From positions 1 through 47,346 of the forward strand of contig JAIDFQ010000032.1 of assembly GCA_029054245.1 (NCBI GenBank): 47,346 bases of DNA, read 5' to 3'. The stretch comes from Lachnospiraceae bacterium. GTDB taxonomy: Bacteria; Bacillota; Clostridia; Lachnospirales; Lachnospiraceae. Within the stretch, counting starts at the first letter, position 1; each line of letters starts with the position of its first letter. The notes beneath the pieces are model-generated. The model made no database searches. It was given only the letters and a program-made list of their open reading frames with translations, and had not been told where the DNA came from. The translations under genes and the position numbers were made by a program. Shown in pieces: positions 43,198 through 47,346 of this stretch.

Positions 43198-44520
43198 ATG
43201 GAACAGTTATCACTTTTTACACAGGAAATGAACCTAAGTGCGCCTTTGGCGAGCCGGCTTCGTCCCCAGATTCTTGATGACTATATTGGTCAGGAGCATC
43301 TGGTGGGCAAAGGAAAGGTGCTGCGCCAGATGCTGGAAAAGGATATGATTTCATCCATGATATTCTGGGGACCTCCGGGCGTGGGAAAAACCACGCTGGC
43401 GCGAATTATTGCACATACGACACGGGCGTCATTTATTGATTTCAGCGCTGTCACAAGCGGCATCAAGGAAATCAAGGAAGTGATGAAGCAGGCGGAAAGC
43501 GACCGCATGATGGGAATTAAGACGATTGTGTTCGTGGACGAGATTCATCGCTTCAATAAGGCGCAGCAGGATGCTTTCCTTCCCTATGTGGAAAAGGGAA
43601 GCATTATTTTAATTGGGGCTACCACGGAGAATCCTTCTTTTGAGATCAATTCCGCTCTTTTATCAAGATGTAAAGTTTTTGTGCTGCATGCGTTGACCAA
43701 GCTGGACATGCTAAAGCTTCTTCATAACGCGCTGAGCGATAAGCGCGGGCTCGGAAATAGCAGGATTAATATAGAAGAAAGATTGCTTAAAGCAATTGCC
43801 ATTTTTGCTGACGGAGATGCCAGAACTGCCCTTAATACGCTGGATATGGCAGTATTGAACGGAAGGATAGAGCAGGATGGCTCTATTACGGTGCAGGAAG
43901 AAATGCTAGAGCAGTGCACCGGCAAAAAGATGCTGTTGTATGACAAATCTGGGGAGGAACACTATAATCTGATTTCCGCACTGCACAAGTCAATGCGAAA
44001 CAGTGACCCGGATGCCGCCATTTATTGGCTGGCAAGGATGTTAGAAGCAGGGGAAGATCCTCTTTATGTGGCAAGACGTCTGGTACGGTTTGCCAGTGAA
44101 GATATAGGGATGGCGGATTCCCAGGCACTGCAGGTAGCAGTAGCCGCCTATCAGGCGTGCCATTTCAATGGGATGCCCGAATGTAATGTGAATCTGACCC
44201 ACGCGGTGGTCTACCTATCCATGGCGCCGAAATCAAATGCGCTGTATCTGGGATATGGAAGGGCAAAAAAAGATGCGGAAAAAATGCTCACCGAACCGGT
44301 ACCGCTTCAGATCAGAAACGGTGTGACCAGTCTGATGCAGGAGCTCTGCTATGGGGAAGGGTACCAGTATGCGCATGATACTGAGGAAAAATTAACTGAT
44401 ATGGAGTGCCTGCCAGAGTCCCTTAAAGGCAGGGAGTACTATATCCCTACCAGTCAGGGGAAAGAGGCAGAAATCAAAGAACGACTTCAAAAAATCAAAG
44501 AATTTAAGAACTCTCCTTAA
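43198..44520 (+). CDS. rarA: Replication-associated recombination protein RarA (MgsA)
   Basis: A 440-residue AAA+ ATPase acting at stalled replication forks, related to clamp loaders. Residues 3-7 are QLSLF, a match to the beta-clamp binding motif. Walker A is GPPGVGKTT, Walker B FVDEIHRF, sensor 1 GATTENPSFEI, and the arginine region SALLSRC. The C-terminal half carries the tetramerisation part (ALHKSMRNSDPDAAIYWLARM, EDIGMADSQAL). Start choice: the frame is open 11 codons earlier, but GGAAGGAA precedes ATG 43198 and the clamp motif starts there. Copy E of the palindromic element starts 8 bp after the stop. Confidence 0.95.
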   Translation: MEQLSLFTQEMNLSAPLASRLRPQILDDYIGQEHLVGKGKVLRQMLEKDMISSMIFWGPPGVGKTTLARIIAHTTRASFIDFSAVTSGIKEIKEVMKQAESDRMMGIKTIVFVDEIHRFNKAQQDAFLPYVEKGSIILIGATTENPSFEINSALLSRCKVFVLHALTKLDMLKLLHNALSDKRGLGNSRINIEERLLKAIAIFADGDARTALNTLDMAVLNGRIEQDGSITVQEEMLEQCTGKKMLLYDKSGEEHYNLISALHKSMRNSDPDAAIYWLARMLEAGEDPLYVARRLVRFASEDIGMADSQALQVAVAAYQACHFNGMPECNVNLTHAVVYLSMAPKSNALYLGYGRAKKDAEKMLTEPVPLQIRNGVTSLMQELCYGEGYQYAHDTEEKLTDMECLPESLKGREYYIPTSQGKEAEIKERLQKIKEFKNSP

Positions 44521-44528
44521 AGAGACGT

Positions 44529-44890
44529 AACAGTTCAGCCCGCAAGGGCGCCGCAGCAGAGGCGGCAGGACATCCGAAGGCAAGACCCGACCCGCTAAGC
44601 TGACCGCACATAGGTATCGTTTCAAGTCTCGTCTGCAAATCGGATTTCACTAACAGAATTGGGCATAGGTATCTCAAGGCGGACGGGGCGCAGCCCAGCG
44701 GCATCCGTGCCGCACGGCTGCTAATCCGGCATCCATGCCGGATTCCCCTGATAAAGACCAATTCTGTAAGTGAAATTGCCGATTCTTCGCCAGAGACTTG
44801 AAACGATATCTATGTGCGGTCAGCTTAGCGGGTCGGGTCTTGCCTTCGGATGTCCTGCCGCCTCTGCTGCTGCAAAGAGACGGGACTGTT
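44529..44890. repeat. Large palindromic intergenic element, copy E
   Basis: A 362-bp inverted repeat beginning 8 bp after the rarA stop. The arms pair from AACAGT (44529) to ACTGTT (44890), but the outermost right arm has diverged (AAGAGACGGG) and is followed directly by the convergent MATE gene. The core holds AAATCGGATTTCACTAACAG (from 44637) and ATTCTGTAAGTGAAATTGCC. Inner hairpins are GCAGCC/GGCTGC around GCGGCATCCGTGCCGC, and AATCCGGCAT-CC-ATGCCGGATT. It is the only visible candidate terminator between rarA and the MATE gene, yet lacks T-runs. Confidence 0.9.
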
Positions 44891-44906
44891 CCTAAAAGTT
44901 ATGTAA

Positions 44907-46226
44907 TCATTTTTTATCTCGGTGATCTGATAGGAGGAAGAAAATACTGATTGCAAAGGTTATCGCTTCTGTTACTGGCGCGGCAAGCCATATGCCTGTC
45001 ATGCCAAAAAAGGCGGGGAGGATGAAAATGCAGGCGAGAAGCACGATGAAGCCTCTTGATGAGGAAATCACTGCGGATGCGAGGGCTTTCCCGATAGAGG
45101 TAAAATAGAAGGAAGTAATTGCGTTTATGCCGGAGAAGAAAAAGGAAATCATAAAAATGATCATACCGGAGCGGACCATTTGTTCAATGATATCGCTTTT
45201 TATAAACAGGTGACTGTACCAGTCAGAGAAAAGGTTCAATAGTAAAAAAGTCACCATACCAATTATAAATACAAATCCATTTGTTTTCTGTCGTATTCTT
45301 CTGGCAAGTGCAGTCTCATTGGCACCGAAGGTGAAACTGATGAGGGGACTTGCGCCCTGTCCGAACCCAACAACAATCATACTAAATACATAGGATACAT
45401 ACCCTACGATGGTAAAGGCGGTCACGCCGTCAACGCCGATTCTTTGCATAATGACAAAGTTATATGCGAACATGGCAATCCCTGTTGACATTTCACCGAT
45501 AAATTCGGAGCTGCCGTTTGCCAGGGTTTCCTTTAACACTTTTGGGCTGAAAGAGAACGTACCTAGATGATAAATTCTTGCTTTTTTTAGGAAAAAGTAC
45601 AGAATCAGTAAAAGCGAGGTCAGTGCCGAAAGGAGAGATGCGGCTGCGATTCCGGCGATTCCAAAGTGAAGGAGTGCAGCAAAAATATAATCCAGAAGGA
45701 TGTTTAGTGTAACGCTTATGATATTGATCTCCATAAAAAAGGCTGGTGATCCTTCCCCTCTGATAAACATGCCAAAGGAAGAATTGACTACCATAATGAC
45801 CAGTTCGGGCAGCAGAATGCCATAGTAGATTTTGAAATATTCCCGCACCTGTCCTTCCGCCCCCAGAAGATTCAGCATTGGATTAAAAAATACCGACACG
45901 AATAGGCAGGTCATTATGGAAAAGGCAATGGTAGTTGCAATTGTCTGCCGGAAAACACAAGTGCACGCTGACAGATCTCCGCTGCCGAAGGTCATTCCTG
46001 CAATTGCGGCGCCGCCAACTGATACCATGAGCCCTATGGACAGAAACAAGTAAATAATGGGCAGACCTAAATTGACTGCGGCAATGCCGTCAGATCCGAT
46101 GTAATTTCCGATAAAAAATCCATCCGCGATAGTAATCAGTGAAGTCAGAACCATTGCAATGATAGAGGGAATCGAAAAACGCAAAATGGTTAAAGTAGTA
46201 TTTTGTCTGATCTTTTCTAAGTTCAT
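44907..46226 (-). CDS. MATE family efflux transporter
   Basis: A 439-residue membrane protein with about twelve hydrophobic segments in two similar halves. It has MATE features: a start PSIIAMVLTSLITIADGFFIG, IAAVNLGLPI, and a second-half GFGQGASPLISFTFGA. Members export drugs or metabolites against Na+ or H+; substrate unknown. GGAGGCG lies before the ATG. The next gene on the same strand upstream is an AraC/GyrI-like regulator, 82 bp away, which may control it. Confidence 0.92.
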   Translation of the reverse strand: MNLEKIRQNTTLTILRFSIPSIIAMVLTSLITIADGFFIGNYIGSDGIAAVNLGLPIIYLFLSIGLMVSVGGAAIAGMTFGSGDLSACTCVFRQTIATTIAFSIMTCLFVSVFFNPMLNLLGAEGQVREYFKIYYGILLPELVIMVVNSSFGMFIRGEGSPAFFMEINIISVTLNILLDYIFAALLHFGIAGIAAASLLSALTSLLLILYFFLKKARIYHLGTFSFSPKVLKETLANGSSEFIGEMSTGIAMFAYNFVIMQRIGVDGVTAFTIVGYVSYVFSMIVVGFGQGASPLISFTFGANETALARRIRQKTNGFVFIIGMVTFLLLNLFSDWYSHLFIKSDIIEQMVRSGMIIFMISFFFSGINAITSFYFTSIGKALASAVISSSRGFIVLLACIFILPAFFGMTGIWLAAPVTEAITFAISIFFLLSDHRDKK

Positions 46227-46308
46227 ATATAACGCCTCCTATAATAACTTTCTTTTTACATGCATCATAGCAGGAGGAGAAAATATAAACTTCTGAATTT
46301 GTGCTCTT

Positions 46309-47145
46309 TTAATTTCTAAGAGGTAGGCAGATGTCCAGTTCCATATAGCCGGAGTCATTGTCTATTTTTCGGTAAATATCAAATCCGCAGCGGTCATCAA
46401 GCATATAATCTGTCTGCGGCAGCCACACGGTAAAGAGTGTCTGATAAGCAGCATAAATGTGTTTTCCCAATCCCTTATAGGGGTAAACCGCACATTTCCC
46501 ACCGTGTATGACACAGGTATTCGGGAGGGGACAGCTTTGGTCTACACTCATACAGATATCGTAAAGGCAGCCGTCCAGATTCGTTATCGCTGGGTCATCA
46601 AAGGTGCGTTCCAGAAACAGCGTCTTTTCAGTAACATATTCTTGATACCGATTGATAAAATTGTGCCACTGACTGCTTAAATGATGGTAACTTCCAATCC
46701 TGCGCTCATATATTACAAAATAGTCTGGTATGGTCTTAACGGTGATTTTCTGGCGGCAGGCTTTTAAAGAATCCATGTGGATAAGGGTATCATGATAAAA
46801 AGGATGCTGTATGGATTCTTGTTTGATCTTCCTTCGGAAATCAATGGGGCTGGTCTGATACTGCCCTCTGAAAGTCCAGCTGTAGTTTGAAGGACTGTAT
46901 CCGAAAGCATAGCCGATATCGGTAATGGTACGCTTTGGCTCTGCTTTCAGCCGGAAGGCGCTTTGCTCCAGCCTTAGCCGCTTGATAAACGCATAAATGC
47001 TCTCGCCAGTTTCTTCCTTGAAGATCCGATTGAAGTAATATTTAGAAAAATGACATTGCGCCGCAACGTCATCCACTGACACATCTTCATTTAAATGCTG
47101 CAAGATATAGTCGATGGCGTGATTTACAGCCTCATTTGAAATCAT
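46309..47145 (-). CDS. AraC-family regulator with GyrI-like ligand domain
   Basis: A 278-residue regulator. The N-terminal 100 residues are an AraC DNA-binding domain (DVSVDDVAAQCHFSKYYFNR, RTITDIGYAFGYSPSNYSW). The C-terminal 150 are a GyrI-like small-molecule domain (YFVIYERRIGSYHHLSSQW, KCAVYPYKG). This layout matches Rob/BmrR-like multidrug regulators. Start choice: the frame is open 57 codons further, into and past the promoter, so that start is excluded. AGGAGT (47155-47160) abuts ATG 47154 and is best spaced for ATG 47145. It precedes the MATE gene on the same strand, suggesting a drug-responsive regulator-pump pair. Confidence 0.88.
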   Translation of the reverse strand: MISNEAVNHAIDYILQHLNEDVSVDDVAAQCHFSKYYFNRIFKEETGESIYAFIKRLRLEQSAFRLKAEPKRTITDIGYAFGYSPSNYSWTFRGQYQTSPIDFRRKIKQESIQHPFYHDTLIHMDSLKACRQKITVKTIPDYFVIYERRIGSYHHLSSQWHNFINRYQEYVTEKTLFLERTFDDPAITNLDGCLYDICMSVDQSCPLPNTCVIHGGKCAVYPYKGLGKHIYAAYQTLFTVWLPQTDYMLDDRCGFDIYRKIDNDSGYMELDICLPLRN

Positions 47146-47191
47146 AGTGGACATACTCCTTTGCATGCTGTTATGGTAAGTTTGTATGGTT

Positions 47192-47220
47192 ATTATAATG
47201 TCCTCGGAAGGATTTCGCAA
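47192..47220 (-). promoter_or_regulatory. Promoter of the AraC/GyrI-like gene
   Basis: Minus strand TTGCGA (47220-47215), 17-base spacer, perfect TATAAT (47197-47192). Confidence 0.82.
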
Positions 47221-47236
47221 TTGGGACTGAAAAAAG

Positions 47237-47265
47237 TTGCTTTTTGCAAAAATATATGGTAGTAT
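47237..47265 (+). promoter_or_regulatory. Possible plus-strand promoter at the window edge
   Basis: TTGCTT (47237-47242), 17-base spacer, TAGTAT (47260-47265), reading toward the terminator at 47306. Confidence 0.4.
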
Positions 47266-47305
47266 TATGCGGGAGTTTGACAGTTTAATAGAAGAAAAAT
47301 TTATC

Positions 47306-47334
47306 GCAGGCCGCATAAAGCCTGCTTTTCTTTT
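47306..47334 (+). terminator. Terminator hairpin at the window edge
   Basis: GCAGGC (47306-47311) / GCCTGC (47320-47325) followed by TTTTCTTTT. With the promoter before it, this could be a short leader or attenuator of a gene beyond the window, or a small RNA. Confidence 0.6.
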
Positions 47335-47346
47335 GTCAAATATTTC

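Noticed and set aside
44504-44761. Minus-strand open frame in palindromic copy E
   Set aside because: It is a by-product of the palindrome and overlaps the rarA end.

Overview
The window looks like a chromosomal segment of a low-to-moderate-GC Gram-positive anaerobe of the Clostridia, most likely family Lachnospiraceae. The basis is gene content and style: PPi-type phosphofructokinase, flavin reductase-rubredoxin fusion (Hrb type), GltB/GltD glutamate synthase, DUF4358-MBOAT-DHHW surface acylation cluster, BlaI/M56 pair, a sigma-D type flagellin promoter, strong AGGAGG-like ribosome sites and sigma-A promoters with 17-base spacers. No rRNA, tRNA, CRISPR array or intact prophage was seen.

Layout. 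0.4-3.6 kb: lipoprotein, MBOAT acyltransferase and DHHW protein, a probable surface polymer O-acylation operon. 3.65-4.8 kb: yybP-ykoY (Mn2+) riboswitch with terminator, then a Na+/Ca2+-type exchanger. 5.2-6.6 kb: PPi-dependent phosphofructokinase. 6.9-10.55 kb: an AT-rich accessory patch with an XRE membrane regulator, gene remnants, a frameshifted Rpn-type nuclease and a 5'-truncated IS3-family element. 10.7-12 kb: a two-gene CheX-like/CheY module. 12.1-15.6 kb: LacI regulator and glycogen phosphorylase sharing a GAAAACGTTTTC-type operator. 15.7-18.2 kb: divergent ABC-F ATPase and Hrb-type protein. 18.6-21.2 kb: S1-domain protein, HAD phosphatase and CPBP protease, preceded by a 16-bp tandem operator-like array. 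21.3-27.6 kb: gltBD behind tandem promoters and a leader terminator. 27.7-30.1 kb: Na/Pi cotransporter and a broken small gene. 30.2-36.6 kb: AraC regulator divergent from an ABC sugar importer and GH36 alpha-galactosidase (raffinose-family utilisation). 36.7-37.4 kb: PlsC acyltransferase. 37.5-40.5 kb: BlaI repressor and an M56 sensor peptidase whose extracellular part resembles an LCP domain. 40.9-42.8 kb: a flagellin carrying a zinc-metallopeptidase insert (flagellinolysin). 42.8-44.5 kb: zinc-ribbon protein and RarA. 44.9-47.1 kb: MATE transporter and an AraC/GyrI-like regulator.

The most unusual signal is not a gene. Five related large palindromic elements (four of about 250-390 bp, one half-copy) lie in intergenic gaps at 4829-5207, 6651-6800, 18169-18561, 40519-40771 and 44529-44890. 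The four complete ones begin only 5-15 bp after a stop codon. They share a conserved core with conserved internal bulges, while outer arms and two inner hairpins change sequence between copies yet keep base pairing. This covariation suggests selection on structure, or a copying mechanism that regenerates symmetry. I cannot name this family.

Other points of interest are the proteolytic flagellin standing alone behind a near-consensus sigma-D promoter, the MshEN-like/CheX fusion next to CheY, the M56-LCP fusion with two BlaI operators, and the CATACGAAGTATG array before the S1-domain gene. All functional calls rest on reading the sequence and knowledge of the families; no database search was run.
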